64,000 nucleotides of DNA from an uncultured Lachnospiraceae bacterium (GCA_910576815.1 CAJTKA010000013.1:1-64000); one strand, 5' to 3'; counted from the first letter of the stretch, positions 8,686 through 17,182 are shown. Program-made: numbers and translations. The notes: generated from the letters alone by a model not told the origin.

Positions 8686-8718
8686 AGGCTTGCTTTCACG
8701 ACTAAAATGCGTAAGCTG
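8686..8718 (+). repeat. imperfect inverted-repeat leader element, copy 2
   Basis: AGGCTTGC (8686-8693) and GTAAGCTG (8711-8718) again have 17 bases between them. TCACTCACA follows directly, as in copy 3. The left arm differs from copy 1 at its first two bases. Confidence 0.55.
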
Positions 8719-8775
8719 TCACTCACAAGGCAAGCAGCCAGTACAAAAACACAAAGCCAAAAGGAGGAAAAATCT

Positions 8776-9477
8776 ATGAAGACAGGAAAAATCACAGCAA
8801 AACTGAGGGACGCGGTTCCGGTATGCCTTATGGTAGAAGGTAAAGAGGTAATCCGGTACAAGAACATTGACCTGCCGGATATGCTCAAAGAGGCGGAAAT
8901 GCTGGACTTCCATTTCAACGTACCCGCAGACGGCAAGATAACTTTTGAAATCAACTATGCACCGGGCGTACTGCCGGACGTATTCCCGGCGGCAAGGGCG
9001 AAAATGACAAGGGCCGAAAAGGCAGCGGCCAAGGAAGCAGCAAAAACCGCTGCAGAGCAGGAACCCACACCGGAGGAAAATGCACCGGCGGCTATGCCGG
9101 AAACCCCGCAGGAACTAACGGCACCTGTAGAAGAAAAGGGTTCTGATATAAAGACCCTGACCGCACCGCCCGCCACCGCGGAAACGGCACCGGAAGCAGA
9201 GCCGGAGGCAGAAGAACCCACCAAGCAGACGGCAGAGGAATCCAAGACCAGTGAACCCGGCACCATGGAAATCCTCTACAACGTGACCGGCCCGCGCAGG
9301 AAGGAGCTGGCGGCGGCAGTAGGCAGCTTCCTCGGTGCAAAGCCGCAATACATGAAAGCCCCGACCTATGCCTTTGTAGTAGAGGAATACACAATCGGCA
9401 GGGACGGAACCCTTACCGGGAAAGAGAACAAGGCATTGGTAGAAGCGCTCGCGGCACAGGGCTTCACCGCCGCATAA
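8776..9477 (+). CDS. integrative-element protein with acidic linker and conserved C-terminal domain
   Basis: A 233-residue protein. The start at 8776 has AAGGAGG 8 bases upstream; an upstream ATG at 8707 lies inside the leader element. Residues about 1-70 form a small globular domain (DAVPVCLMVEGKEVIRYKNI). Residues about 75-160 are a low-complexity linker of Ala, Glu, Pro and Thr. The last 70 residues (MEILYNVTGPRRKELAAAVG, then APTYAFVVEEYTI) match a domain often annotated as virulence-related in Clostridia mobile elements. No catalytic motif is visible. The function is unknown. Confidence 0.65.
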   Translation: MKTGKITAKLRDAVPVCLMVEGKEVIRYKNIDLPDMLKEAEMLDFHFNVPADGKITFEINYAPGVLPDVFPAARAKMTRAEKAAAKEAAKTAAEQEPTPEENAPAAMPETPQELTAPVEEKGSDIKTLTAPPATAETAPEAEPEAEEPTKQTAEESKTSEPGTMEILYNVTGPRRKELAAAVGSFLGAKPQYMKAPTYAFVVEEYTIGRDGTLTGKENKALVEALAAQGFTAA

Positions 9478-9490
9478 GAAAGCAGTACCG

Positions 9491-9513
9491 GCCCCGCTCC
9501 GGCGGGGCTTTTT
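9491..9513 (+). terminator. intrinsic terminator
   Basis: GCCCCGC (9491-9497) pairs with GCGGGGC (9502-9508), loop TCCG, then TTTTT. Confidence 0.9.
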
Positions 9514-9557
9514 CCTGCCCTGATATCCAGAAAATAAAGATATCTTTTAAGCATTTT

Positions 9558-9590
9558 CAGCTTGCTTTTTGACCGGTGGTGCGTAAGCTG
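9558..9590 (+). repeat. imperfect inverted-repeat leader element, copy 3
   Basis: CAGCTTGC (9558-9565), a 17-base spacer, and GTAAGCTG (9583-9590) followed by TCACTCACA. It lies 43 bases before the next start codon, the same as copy 1. Confidence 0.6.
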
Positions 9591-9633
9591 TCACTCACAG
9601 CAGACAAAATATATCTTTAAGGAGGCACACACC

Positions 9634-10140
9634 ATGGCAGACTATTCTATCGAAATACAGCGTAACAATGTTACCCTTGCACAGTTTCTCCGGTATGCCC
9701 GGAAGCAATGCGAAAAGAAGGGCTTCTCTATGGATATCGACCGTGAGGAATTTGAAAATCCGTACCGCCCCGAAAGCTACAGCTACACCGTAGTGAACGG
9801 AGAAAAGAAATGCCATTCCGCCGAGTACATCACCAGCAAGCACCTGCGCCGGAAACTGGCAGAATACCATACCCCGGACGGCTTCACCAGATATTACTAC
9901 TCCGACGAACTCGAAGAATACGAGGAGACCGAGCTGCACCGCTATGACTGGACTATGGACGGAACCGATACCCCCTGTGAAGCGGAGACGATCCGGAGCT
10001 TTGCATACGACTATCAGATATACATCCTTAATTGGGACGGCTCCATGTATAACGAGATATGCGAATTTATCTTTGACAACGAGAAAACCGGCCACGGCTA
10101 TTACTTTCAAGCCAACCGCGACGCAAAAGATAACGGATAG
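9634..10140 (+). CDS. unknown integrative-element protein, 168 aa
   Basis: A 168-residue acidic, tyrosine-rich protein with no membrane segment. The start at 9634 follows AAGGAGG by 8 bases. The sequence is compact and alpha/beta in look (SYSYTVVNGEKKCHSAEYIT, then YAYDYQ-like and CEFIFDNEKTGHGYYF stretches). I do not recognise a family. It is the third gene preceded by the shared leader element and ends at a hairpin, so it is expressed as its own unit. The context argues for an accessory role in the mobile element. Confidence 0.6.
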   Translation: MADYSIEIQRNNVTLAQFLRYARKQCEKKGFSMDIDREEFENPYRPESYSYTVVNGEKKCHSAEYITSKHLRRKLAEYHTPDGFTRYYYSDELEEYEETELHRYDWTMDGTDTPCEAETIRSFAYDYQIYILNWDGSMYNEICEFIFDNEKTGHGYYFQANRDAKDNG

Positions 10141-10142
10141 GA

Positions 10143-10185
10143 AAAAGTGCCAGCCCTTGCAATATCCTACGGCTGACGCTTTTCC
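10143..10185 (+). terminator. terminator-like hairpin
   Basis: AAAAGTGCCAGCC and GGCTGACGCTTTT pair with two mismatches directly after the stop codon; TTTT forms part of the 3' arm. Confidence 0.6.
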
Positions 10186-10264
10186 TATCTAAACAATTAA
10201 CATTTCCCCCTTGCCACCGCTACAATACAGGTATAACATCCAATGCCACAAGGAGGGATATGCC

Positions 10265-10576
10265 ATGAAAAATACGCTATTAGATCAGTTAATGGGACTA
10301 AGAATGAACAGCATTATGAACGAGGTTGCCAAGAATGATACAGAGTATCAGGATATACGCCATAAATCTGATGTATACTCTGACCAACTGGAAGCCCTGC
10401 AACTGCCGAAAGAAACCCGGCTTCTTATCGACCGCTACATCTGCGAACAGAACGCCCTCGGCTCACGCTATGGAATGCTCGCCTACCAGCTCGGTTTCTC
10501 CGACTGCCGAGAACTATTTATCGAGAAACCTCCCTTTTCCAATATGCAGCTAACAAAGCAGATGTACGAAGCATGA
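10265..10576 (+). CDS. DUF6809-like small helical protein
   Basis: A 103-residue, all-helical protein. The start at 10265 follows AAGGAGG by 9 bases. The shape is two long helices with a conserved LLIDRYICEQNALGSRYG segment and then YQLGFSDCRELF, resembling DUF6809 proteins common in Clostridia mobile elements. It lacks the leader repeat of the three preceding genes and probably has a separate promoter. The function is unknown. Confidence 0.6.
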   Translation: MKNTLLDQLMGLRMNSIMNEVAKNDTEYQDIRHKSDVYSDQLEALQLPKETRLLIDRYICEQNALGSRYGMLAYQLGFSDCRELFIEKPPFSNMQLTKQMYEA

Positions 10577-10601
10577 TCCCATAGGCACAGAAGGGGAATA
10601 T

Positions 10602-10659
10602 TATCCGCTAAAAAGTATCACTTGACGTATTTCATGGAAAAGATACTTTTTAGCGGATA
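10602..10659. repeat. 18-bp perfect inverted repeat
   Basis: TATCCGCTAAAAAGTATC (10602-10619) is the exact reverse complement of 10642-10659, around a 22-base loop. It follows the DUF6809-like gene by 25 bases. It may be a terminator, though its arms are long and AT-rich and no separate T-run follows, or the trace of a small element. Confidence 0.7.
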
Positions 10660-10962
10660 TTTTCTTATTCACCAATCTTTCAAAGGGTGTGCATTTTCCC
10701 GTGCAAGGCAGCCGCATTACCCGGTGCCTCTAAAAATCTGTGTGAATCTATTCTTGGAAACGTAGTGGAAGAAATGACGAGCAATGCTGGAAAGCCCGCA
10801 AAATGAGCCTTTTTCAAGCATTACAGAAAAACAGCCCTCCGGAACCGGAAGGCTTATGTTGTATGAAAGTTTGATACATTAGACATAATACAGGCACTAA
10901 CTAATACCTTCATATTTATCACCCCAAATCAAATTTATTTACATAATCATTCTACCACACCG
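10660..10962. other. gap with a possible coding remnant
   Basis: No intact gene is seen. A plus-strand frame is open from 10654 to a TGA at 10804-10806 and ends in ILGNVVEEMTSNAGKPAK. It looks like the tail of a protein whose upstream part is missing, with no start or ribosome site. A CGGAACCGGAAGG stretch and AT-rich sequence follow up to the TnpV stop. Confidence 0.35.
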
Positions 10963-11340
10963 TTATGAATAAATCATCTCATGCAAAACAATTTCTTCTG
11001 CCTGGTTATGGATGTTATTACATCGTTGTACCCATTCCATTTGACAGGTACGCTTTAATTCCTCTGTCACGCCCTCGGTAGCTTTCAGCTGTTCCATGAT
11101 AGTGTCTAACCGTTCCTGTGCCTGTTCGTTCAGGTCTGCAAGATATGTCCACAATTCTCCGGTCAGTATCAATGTATTCAATCTGGCTGGGTGGACTTCC
11201 CTTAAATATTCCCGGTGCATCCGTCCGTACTTTCCGATAGGGCGGTGTTCCTCCGGCAGTTTCAAGTCCGGGATGTAGTAATCTCCGACAAGGATATAAT
11301 CAATTCCGTTTTCCGTTATTCTTGGTTTCAATTCTCTCAT
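10963..11340 (-). CDS. tnpV: TnpV family transposon-encoded protein
   Basis: A 125-residue protein of the TnpV family, small proteins found on Tn4451- and Tn1549-like elements. Visible features are an N-terminal YILVGDYYIPDL segment, RPIGKYGRMHREYL, and a long C-terminal helix ending MEWVQRCNNIHNQAEEIVLHEMIY. The start has GGAGG 8 bases upstream, inside the XRE gene, which it overlaps by 41 bases. The biochemical role of TnpV is not established. It marks the region as mobile-element DNA, although no integrase or transposase is present in the window. Confidence 0.85.
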   Translation of the reverse strand: MRELKPRITENGIDYILVGDYYIPDLKLPEEHRPIGKYGRMHREYLREVHPARLNTLILTGELWTYLADLNEQAQERLDTIMEQLKATEGVTEELKRTCQMEWVQRCNNIHNQAEEIVLHEMIYS

Positions 11341-11572
11341 GTTCCTTACCTCCTGTGGAAGCAGGCTCGTCTGGTACTAACTCAATCACATCGGTAATCT
11401 CACAATTCAGCGTTTCGCAGATACGGGCTAATGTATCCATGCTGATGTGCTTTCCCTCTTTGCTCATGTTGGCAATCATATTTGTTGTCATACCAGCAGC
11501 AAGCCTTAAATCCTCTTTCCTCATATCACGCTCTAACAGTGTGTGCCAGAGTGGTTTATAGCTGATGTGCAT
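11300..11572 (-). CDS. XRE/Cro-type HTH regulator
   Basis: A 90-residue regulator. The start at 11572 is chosen because a CAGGAAAA site lies just upstream; a longer frame to 11662 has no ribosome site. Residues about 8-62 form a Cro/C1 helix-turn-helix (LERDMRKEDLRLAAGMTTN, MDTLARICETLNCEITDVIEL), the YozG-like kind that accompanies tnpV in Clostridia elements. The tail is charged and disordered. It overlaps tnpV and is very likely co-transcribed, probably regulating the element. Confidence 0.88.
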   Translation of the reverse strand: MHISYKPLWHTLLERDMRKEDLRLAAGMTTNMIANMSKEGKHISMDTLARICETLNCEITDVIELVPDEPASTGGKEHERIETKNNGKRN

Positions 11573-11845
11573 ATTGTTTTCCTGCCTTTCTATCCATACC
11601 ACCGGGGCGGCTGCCCCGGCAGGAACTTTTCTCTTATTATAACACCAATCTTGTGTAATCACAATTTATTCTTGTATCTTGCCGCTGATACCGTCTGGAT
11701 TGTGCTTTTCCTTTCTTTTTGTTCCCTTTAATTAGCCATGAACTGCTTCATGCCCTGACTTTTTGCTCATGTGAGATAAAGAAGTAAAAGAAGTGTAAAA
11801 AATTTTGCCGTTCCCTGTCCGGCTGACTGCCGGACGGGTCGGGCT

Positions 11846-12745
11846 TTAGTCGGGCAATTCTACCATATCGTGAGCGACAAGGGCGGTATAGTAGCTGTCA
11901 ATGGTGTTTGGTGCGTTGAAAAGAACCGCAAGCAGATACTTTTTGATGTTGCGTATCTTGGTGGTGTTCTGGTGCATACAGTCAATCACAAACTGGATAT
12001 GGCTGCTGCTTAATTTCATAAACTTAGACTTCACAAGCTCGGCGGGGTAGTCGTCCCCGGCAATGCGTACCACTTTGCGGCGGGTGCAGACGGTTTCAAG
12101 CATGAGGGAAACAATCTCGTCAAGCATACCTTTGTCAATGCGGCTGTCCTGTATCAGATAGCGGTATTCGATATTGTCCTTTATGACTTCCTCATAAGCC
12201 CGTACTGCGTCCATGTTGGTGTGTCCGTTTCCTTTCCGTTCCTGCGGCTGTGCCGCTTCCCCTTTGGAAAGGGTGGAAAGGATAGGAATGGAATGGTTAT
12301 TTAATAAATCCGTATTTGATAATTCTTTACTTGATAGTTCTTTATTTAATTGCGTTGGATTTTCCGATACCGGGTTTTCCGTTGTCGGGTTATCCGACAT
12401 TGGATTTTCCAACACCGGGTTATCCGTGGTTGGATTTTCCAACTGCGGCGGCTGTGGCTGCTCGTAAATGGTGTATTCAATGGCTGTCATTTTGCCTTTT
12501 CCGTCCCGTCCCTGCCTGCGTGTGATGTACCCGGCTTTTTCCAGTTCCCATACGGCGGTACGGATTGCGTCAATGCTTTCTTTGTTGATACTGGATAAGC
12601 CCTTTAGGGTGTAGTCCCAATTTTCCGGCAGGGACAACATTTGAGAAAGCAGCCCTTTAGCCTTTAGGGTCAAGTCGGGGTTGCGTAGGTGGTGGTTTGA
12701 CATAACCGTGTAGCCCCTGTTTTTCTCCACCCGGAATACTGCCAC
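11846..12745 (-). CDS. DUF6017 helix-turn-helix replication-type protein
   Basis: A 299-residue protein. I place the start at a GTG (12745) with AAAGGAG 8 bases upstream, which gives the N-terminus VAVFRVEKNRGYTVMSNHHL usual for this family. Residues 1-100 are a winged-helix, RepA-N-like domain (LTLKAKGLLSQMLSLPENWDY). Residues about 105-140 form an unusual linker of seven ENP/DNP steps (TTDNP, VLENP, MSDNP). Residues about 180-299 are the DUF6017 domain. Such proteins are thought to act in replication or control of integrative elements. It lies at the right end of the mobile region. Confidence 0.85.
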   Translation of the reverse strand: MAVFRVEKNRGYTVMSNHHLRNPDLTLKAKGLLSQMLSLPENWDYTLKGLSSINKESIDAIRTAVWELEKAGYITRRQGRDGKGKMTAIEYTIYEQPQPPQLENPTTDNPVLENPMSDNPTTENPVSENPTQLNKELSSKELSNTDLLNNHSIPILSTLSKGEAAQPQERKGNGHTNMDAVRAYEEVIKDNIEYRYLIQDSRIDKGMLDEIVSLMLETVCTRRKVVRIAGDDYPAELVKSKFMKLSSSHIQFVIDCMHQNTTKIRNIKKYLLAVLFNAPNTIDSYYTALVAHDMVELPD

Positions 12746-12893
12746 GTTATCAGCTCCTTTCATCAGCCCGGACAATGAAAAACGCCCGTTCCGTGTGGAA
12801 AAGGCGTTTACCATGTGATTATAGGGCTTCGTGTTTAGTTTTCGTGTTTCTTAAAAGCCTTGATTTATGCGGTGTTGCGGTGGTTGTCTATAA

Positions 12894-13655
12894 ATACTTG
12901 CCCCGAATGGTGCGGGAAAAACGACGCTTCTTCATCTGATACTCGGTCTGTACCATGCGGACGGAGGAAGTCTTCTGATAGACGGCATGGATTATGCGGA
13001 CAAAGAAAAACAGATTCATGATCTGATCGGAACGGTGCTTGTGGAAGATTTAATGAATCCCTCTATGACGCTTATGGAAAATGCCGACTTATACGGGAAA
13101 TATTATTCCGGCTACCGTCGTGAATGTATGGAAAAATATCTGTCCCTGTTTCATCTCGAAAAAGAAAGAAAATTCGGGCGTCTGTCAAAAGGAGAAAAAC
13201 TAAAATGCCAGTTTGCCTTTGCCCTGTCGCACGACGCAAGATTATTGATACTCGATGAGCCGACCGGGAATTTTGATCCCGGTTTCCGAAAGCAGTTTTT
13301 TCAGATCATCAAAGAGTTTATTGCGGATGGGACAAGGAGTGTGATTTTGGCAACACATATCACGGAGGATCTTGATCACATGGCGGATTACATTATTTAT
13401 TTAGAGGAGGGAAATCTGATTTTTACGGGAGATATTGAACAGTTGCATCAGTGTTACCGCATGGTATCCGGAGAAAGATATAAGATTGATCTGCTTCCCC
13501 CCGAGAGAATCATTCATCTGGAAGATGGAGCATACGGAACAAGGGCGCTCATTGCGCACAGCAGGCTGAACCGTTATGATAAAAGCCTTACCGTCTGGAA
13601 TCCGACCATTGAGGAATTGATGTACTTTTATACCAAGAGGAGGGAGAAGTCATGA
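12894..13655 (+). pseudogene. ABC transporter ATPase, 5' end deleted
   Basis: The frame shows Walker A (PNGAGKTT at about 12903-12926), the signature LSKGEKLKCQ and Walker B LLILDEPTGNFD, then a C-terminal regulatory part. The reading frame begins right after a stop (TAA 12891-12893) and has no start codon before Walker A; the first ATG is at 12987, beyond Walker A. About 30-35 N-terminal codons are missing and are replaced by sequence of the mobile region, so the junction lies near 12895-12902. It overlaps the next gene by ATGA. Without Walker A a protein from 12987 would not bind ATP. Confidence 0.75.
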
Positions 13656-14314
13656 TAAACGATATCATTTGGGATTATTTTGCAATGTTTCGGATAGGAA
13701 ATTTAAAGAAAAATAATCTGGCAAACAAGCTTTCTTTTTTCCCTTTCTATTTTATTGGTATGACGCTTTGCGGACCTTTTCTGTCACATACCAAAATTTT
13801 GGGGCGTATTGCAGCAGTACAGTTTGCCGTGTTTGCGCCGATCGTTCTCTCCTATTTTTCCGTACTGGCGCATCCGGTGCATCTACCTAAAATGATGTAT
13901 CTGTGTCCGATGCAGCCTGATGAACGCAGAAAATATATTTACGGCTCGTATTATTTCCGTATCGGCGTGCATATGCTGCCGGGTGTTTTGGGCGTCTGCA
14001 TAGCGGTTGTTTATTCCTACTGTGATATTTTTTCCGTGATAGAGATGCTGCTCAACGATTTAACGATTGCGCTTCTAATCAGCCGGGAACAAGAGGCAGG
14101 CGGCATAGTCACCGGTGATATGATCTTTGTCATTGCCACATTGTCCAGCGTGATACAGACTGGCATCATAGCGGATGCCGAACCGGACATGGGAATGAAG
14201 GCCGTTTTGTTTGCCGTCTTCTGTTTGATTCAGCTGCCGCTCGAAATCCGTCATCTAAAATCCGCGGGAAAACAATTGCAGGCGGCGATTTCTTTTGAAA
14301 ATACCATCCATTAG
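13652..14314 (+). CDS. ABC transporter membrane protein, 220 aa
   Basis: A 220-residue protein with about four or five hydrophobic segments (FFPFYFIGMTLCGPF, VFAPIVLSYFSVLAH, VHMLPGVLGVCIAVVYS, IALLI, MIFVIATLSSVIQTG). No family motif is evident beyond that of small ABC-2 type permeases. It overlaps the truncated ATPase gene by four bases (ATGA) and precedes a GntR regulator by 12 bases. It probably worked with that ATPase, and with it broken may be an orphan or use the second ATPase downstream. Confidence 0.7.
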   Translation: MINDIIWDYFAMFRIGNLKKNNLANKLSFFPFYFIGMTLCGPFLSHTKILGRIAAVQFAVFAPIVLSYFSVLAHPVHLPKMMYLCPMQPDERRKYIYGSYYFRIGVHMLPGVLGVCIAVVYSYCDIFSVIEMLLNDLTIALLISREQEAGGIVTGDMIFVIATLSSVIQTGIIADAEPDMGMKAVLFAVFCLIQLPLEIRHLKSAGKQLQAAISFENTIH

Positions 14315-14326
14315 AAAGGACGTGGG

Positions 14327-14707
14327 ATGAGAATGAAGATAACGATACTTCCACAGGGAACGCTGGCAATTTATGAACAAATTGTCAATCAGTTAAAAAG
14401 CGCAATTGTAACAGAGGAACTAAAGGCGGGGGAAGCGCTGCCATCCATCCGCTCGCTGGCAGCGGATCTTGGCGTCAGCGTGATCACAACGAAACGGGCG
14501 TATGAAGAACTGGAAAAAGAAGGATTGATCCGCTCCGTTGCCGGAAAAGGCTTTTATGTCTGCGAATATAACACGGATTATCTGAAAGAGAAACAGTTAA
14601 TGATGCTGGAAAAGCGCCTTGGTGAAATCATCTGCGAAGCGAAGCAGGCAGGGCTTGGCTGCGACGAGTTTATCGAAATGGCGGAAACTTTGTACCAAGC
14701 AGACTGA
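14327..14707 (+). CDS. YtrA-type GntR transcriptional regulator
   Basis: A 126-residue regulator. Residues about 8-75 form a GntR winged helix (LAIYEQIVNQLKSAIV, LPSIRSLAADLGVSVITTKRAYEELEKEGLI), followed by the short helical tail of the YtrA subfamily. YtrA proteins repress the ABC transporter operon in which they are encoded. Here the gene sits between two transporter modules, 12 bases after the permease and 22 bases before the second ATPase, so the whole run is probably one operon. The start at 14327 or 14333 cannot be settled. Confidence 0.9.
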   Translation: MRMKITILPQGTLAIYEQIVNQLKSAIVTEELKAGEALPSIRSLAADLGVSVITTKRAYEELEKEGLIRSVAGKGFYVCEYNTDYLKEKQLMMLEKRLGEIICEAKQAGLGCDEFIEMAETLYQAD

Positions 14708-14729
14708 GATGCCAGGGAGGGAGAAAATT

Positions 14730-15443
14730 ATGACGAAAAAGACCATTTTATCGTTTGAACATGTTACCGGAATCAGCCGAAAATTTCCCTTGAAAAAATT
14801 TACTTTAAAAAATATCAGTTTCACAATGGAAGCCGGATATTTATACGGGCTTGTAGGAGAAAACGGCGCGGGTAAGACAACGCTTATGAATTATATCCTG
14901 CGGGATCATATCAAGTATGAAGGACAGATTTGCATCGAGGGCACGGATATCCGCAAAGAACACACCAAGATATTAAATAAAATAGGATTTGTGTCTGAGG
15001 ACAACCATTTCTTTGAGGAATGTACCTGCAGGCAAAATGCGGATTTCCTCGGTATGTTCTATGACGCATTTGACCGGGAGAAATTCTTAGAAACGATGGA
15101 GACCATGAAACTGTCCACTGGAAAAATTTATAAAAACATGTCGAGAGGGGAACGGTTAAAATTCCAGCTTGCATTTGCCATCGCGCACAATCCGAGTCTG
15201 TATCTGCTGGATGAGGTCACGGCGGGAATGGATCCGGTATTCCGGGTTGATTTTTTCCATCTGTTACAGCAGCTTATTTTGGATGAGCGCGCTACCGTGC
15301 TCATGACAAGCCATATCCCTTCAGAGATAGAGAGAAAGACAGATTTTGTGGGTGTAATAAAGAACGGTTCCCTCGTTGCATTTGGGGAAAGCCTTGACAT
15401 CATTCCACAGCTTAGAAAGGAGCAGGATGGTTACGATGAATAA
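14730..15443 (+). CDS. ABC transporter ATP-binding protein
   Basis: A 237-residue ATPase. The start at 14730 follows GGGAGGGAG by 7 bases. Walker A is GENGAGKTT, the signature is MSRGERLKFQ, Walker B is LYLLDEVTAGMD, and the H-loop is MTSHIPSE. The Glu after Walker B Asp is intact. It is the YtrB/BcrA kind that drives small ABC-2 exporters, often for peptide antibiotics. The next gene, a membrane protein, overlaps its end. Confidence 0.93.
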   Translation: MTKKTILSFEHVTGISRKFPLKKFTLKNISFTMEAGYLYGLVGENGAGKTTLMNYILRDHIKYEGQICIEGTDIRKEHTKILNKIGFVSEDNHFFEECTCRQNADFLGMFYDAFDREKFLETMETMKLSTGKIYKNMSRGERLKFQLAFAIAHNPSLYLLDEVTAGMDPVFRVDFFHLLQQLILDERATVLMTSHIPSEIERKTDFVGVIKNGSLVAFGESLDIIPQLRKEQDGYDE

Positions 15444-15924
15444 AAAAGCACAGATCCTATTAGAAAAATTTTATGAAGAAGAAAAAACATGGTGGCGGGA
15501 CTGCTACGGATTGCACATTGCGGCGATCATCATCCTGTCAATCGCCATGTTTCTGTTGATTCTGCCCTGCCAGCTTTGGGAAGGAGATTACATAATAGTA
15601 CCCATATTCATTATGTTGGAGCTGATGGGACTAGAATTAGACATGCGACGGTACTTTCAGTTTCGGGAAGAAGGGAAAATAAAAAGCGTCTATCTAATTA
15701 CGCGATATCTGCCGATTGCACGCAGGGAAATAATCATCTATGCGCTGGGTAAATTGTTAAAACGCTGCCTGCAGCTTACAGGAATTTCCCTCGGATGCCA
15801 GATCGTGTTTTCGCTTTTGTTTCTGCATACGGTTGCGCCCGGTAATCTGTTGATGCCGCTTCTTTTCTGCTTTCTTTTCCCGATGGTTATTTTGGGGAGT
15901 ACTTTTTTATGGCGGCAGAATTGA
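15427..15924 (+). CDS. ABC transporter membrane subunit
   Basis: A 165-residue protein with four membrane segments (HIAAIIILSIAMFLLIL, YIIVPIFIMLELMGLEL, CLQLTGISLGCQIVFSLL, LLFCFLFPMVILGS). The start at 15427 lies 4 bases after AAAGGAG; a second ATG at 15436 is also possible. It overlaps the ATPase gene by 17 bases and is the last gene of the run. It probably forms the membrane part of the exporter driven by the 14730-15443 ATPase. Confidence 0.72.
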   Translation: MVTMNKKAQILLEKFYEEEKTWWRDCYGLHIAAIIILSIAMFLLILPCQLWEGDYIIVPIFIMLELMGLELDMRRYFQFREEGKIKSVYLITRYLPIARREIIIYALGKLLKRCLQLTGISLGCQIVFSLLFLHTVAPGNLLMPLLFCFLFPMVILGSTFLWRQN

Positions 15925-15936
15925 TATACTGCCGCC
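15911..15936 (+). terminator. hairpin overlapping the stop codon
   Basis: GGCGGCAG (15911-15918) pairs with CTGCCGCC (15929-15936). The stem spans the stop of the membrane protein gene. There is no T-run, so it is a weak terminator at best, placed between convergent genes. Confidence 0.45.
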
Positions 15937-15975
15937 CTTACTGATAAAAGAAAACGACATGATTCCAAGTCATTC

Positions 15976-16662
15976 CTACCTCGACGGCATCAACCCAATG
16001 ATCCGCCCCGCAAACTCATTAAAGTTCTGCGTCTGCAAGATCACCTTTCCCGGCCCGGTCAGCTTTGTTAAAAACAGCCCCTCGCCGCCCAGAAAGATAT
16101 TTTTCAGTCCCTTCACGGTCTCGATCTCATAATTAACGGTCCGTTCGAACGCCACCACGTTGCCGGTATCGACTTTGATCACCTCACCGGGCGCCAGATC
16201 TTTCTCCACCTTATTGCCGTCGATTTCCAGAAATACCATGCCGCTTCCGCTGATATCCTGCAGGATAAATCCTTCTCCGCCAAACAGCCCGGCGGAAAGC
16301 TTCTTGGTAAAAGTAATGTTCAGGTTTACCGTCTCCTGCGCGCAGAGAAATGCGCCTTTCTGACAAATCAGGCCGCCATTTGCACCAACGTCAACAGGTA
16401 GTACTTCTCCTGCCACGGTAGAGGCAAAAGCCACCATACTGCCGGGCCGCTCTGCCCTGTAAGTCGCCATAAAAAGCGATTCTCCCGAAAACATACGGCC
16501 GATGCTCTTTCCCAGACCGCCCTTCATGTTGGAATCCATCGTGATTCCGTCTGACATCCACGCCATACTGCCCGACTGGGTATACATGCTCTCTCCCGAC
16601 ACGTCGAATAAAACCTCCACCGCCGGCATGGTGTCTCCAATGATTCTGTACTGCATTTTCAT
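15976..16662 (-). CDS. AIM24/TIGR00266 family protein
   Basis: A 228-residue, all-beta protein of the AIM24 (TIGR00266) family, with the typical repeated pattern SGSMAWMSDGI, GGEGFILQDISGSG and GGEGLFLTKLTGPGKV. There is no signal peptide or membrane segment. The family resembles tryptophan RNA-binding attenuator-like beta barrels. Its bacterial role is unknown. It is followed on the same strand (upstream in sequence terms) by a pyridoxamine-oxidase-like gene, with an 85-base gap. Confidence 0.9.
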   Translation of the reverse strand: MKMQYRIIGDTMPAVEVLFDVSGESMYTQSGSMAWMSDGITMDSNMKGGLGKSIGRMFSGESLFMATYRAERPGSMVAFASTVAGEVLPVDVGANGGLICQKGAFLCAQETVNLNITFTKKLSAGLFGGEGFILQDISGSGMVFLEIDGNKVEKDLAPGEVIKVDTGNVVAFERTVNYEIETVKGLKNIFLGGEGLFLTKLTGPGKVILQTQNFNEFAGRIIGLMPSR

Positions 16663-16747
16663 CTCCTCCTTCTAGTTCTTATGTTTCTTTCCTACCAATC
16701 AAGCGCTCTCTCTTTGCCGCAATGATCCTCATCCACTCTGTACAACA

Positions 16748-17149
16748 TCAAAAAGCAATCCGCTCCGGCTCATGGGTAAACGCACTGATCACAGCCTCCG
16801 CATTCTGAAAATAAAACACCTGTGTATTCCCATCGTCAGCCGCATACATATTTTGCAAGGACGGGTATGCATCCAGTAGGGACTGTCTGGCTTCCCTGCG
16901 GTCATCCTCGATCAACTCTCCCGTAATGCGAATCCACTCCCCGCCTTTGAAAGCGCAGATTTCCGCCTTGGGATTCGCCAAAAGCTGCTTGGAAACATTC
17001 TTTACCTTTCCCGTCTGAATATATAATTTTTCCTCAAAAATATGGGCTGTGCCAAAAGGTCGGACTCGCGGCTGATTGCCCTCCACCGTCGCCAGATAAT
17101 ACGTCTGCGCTTCCTTTAAAAACTGCATTACTCTTTCGATTCCATCCAT
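16748..17149 (-). CDS. pyridoxamine 5'-phosphate oxidase-like flavin protein
   Basis: A 133-residue split-barrel protein. The start at 17149 follows GGAGGAAAGGAT. The pattern YYLATVEGNQPRVRPFGT, LYIQTGKVKNVSKQLLANP and WIRITGELIEDDR is that of small FMN-binding pyridoxamine-oxidase-like proteins. These usually reduce or bind flavin or F420-type cofactors, not necessarily pyridoxamine. Substrate cannot be told from sequence. A promoter probably lies in the AT-rich gap upstream. Confidence 0.88.
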   Translation of the reverse strand: MDGIERVMQFLKEAQTYYLATVEGNQPRVRPFGTAHIFEEKLYIQTGKVKNVSKQLLANPKAEICAFKGGEWIRITGELIEDDRREARQSLLDAYPSLQNMYAADDGNTQVFYFQNAEAVISAFTHEPERIAF

Positions 17150-17182
17150 ATCCTTTCCTCCTTTTAGCCTCCTGCAAAGCAA

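Noticed and set aside
8707..8775. Upstream start for the acidic element protein
   Set aside because: The extra codons cover the shared leader element, and the internal ATG has a strong ribosome site.
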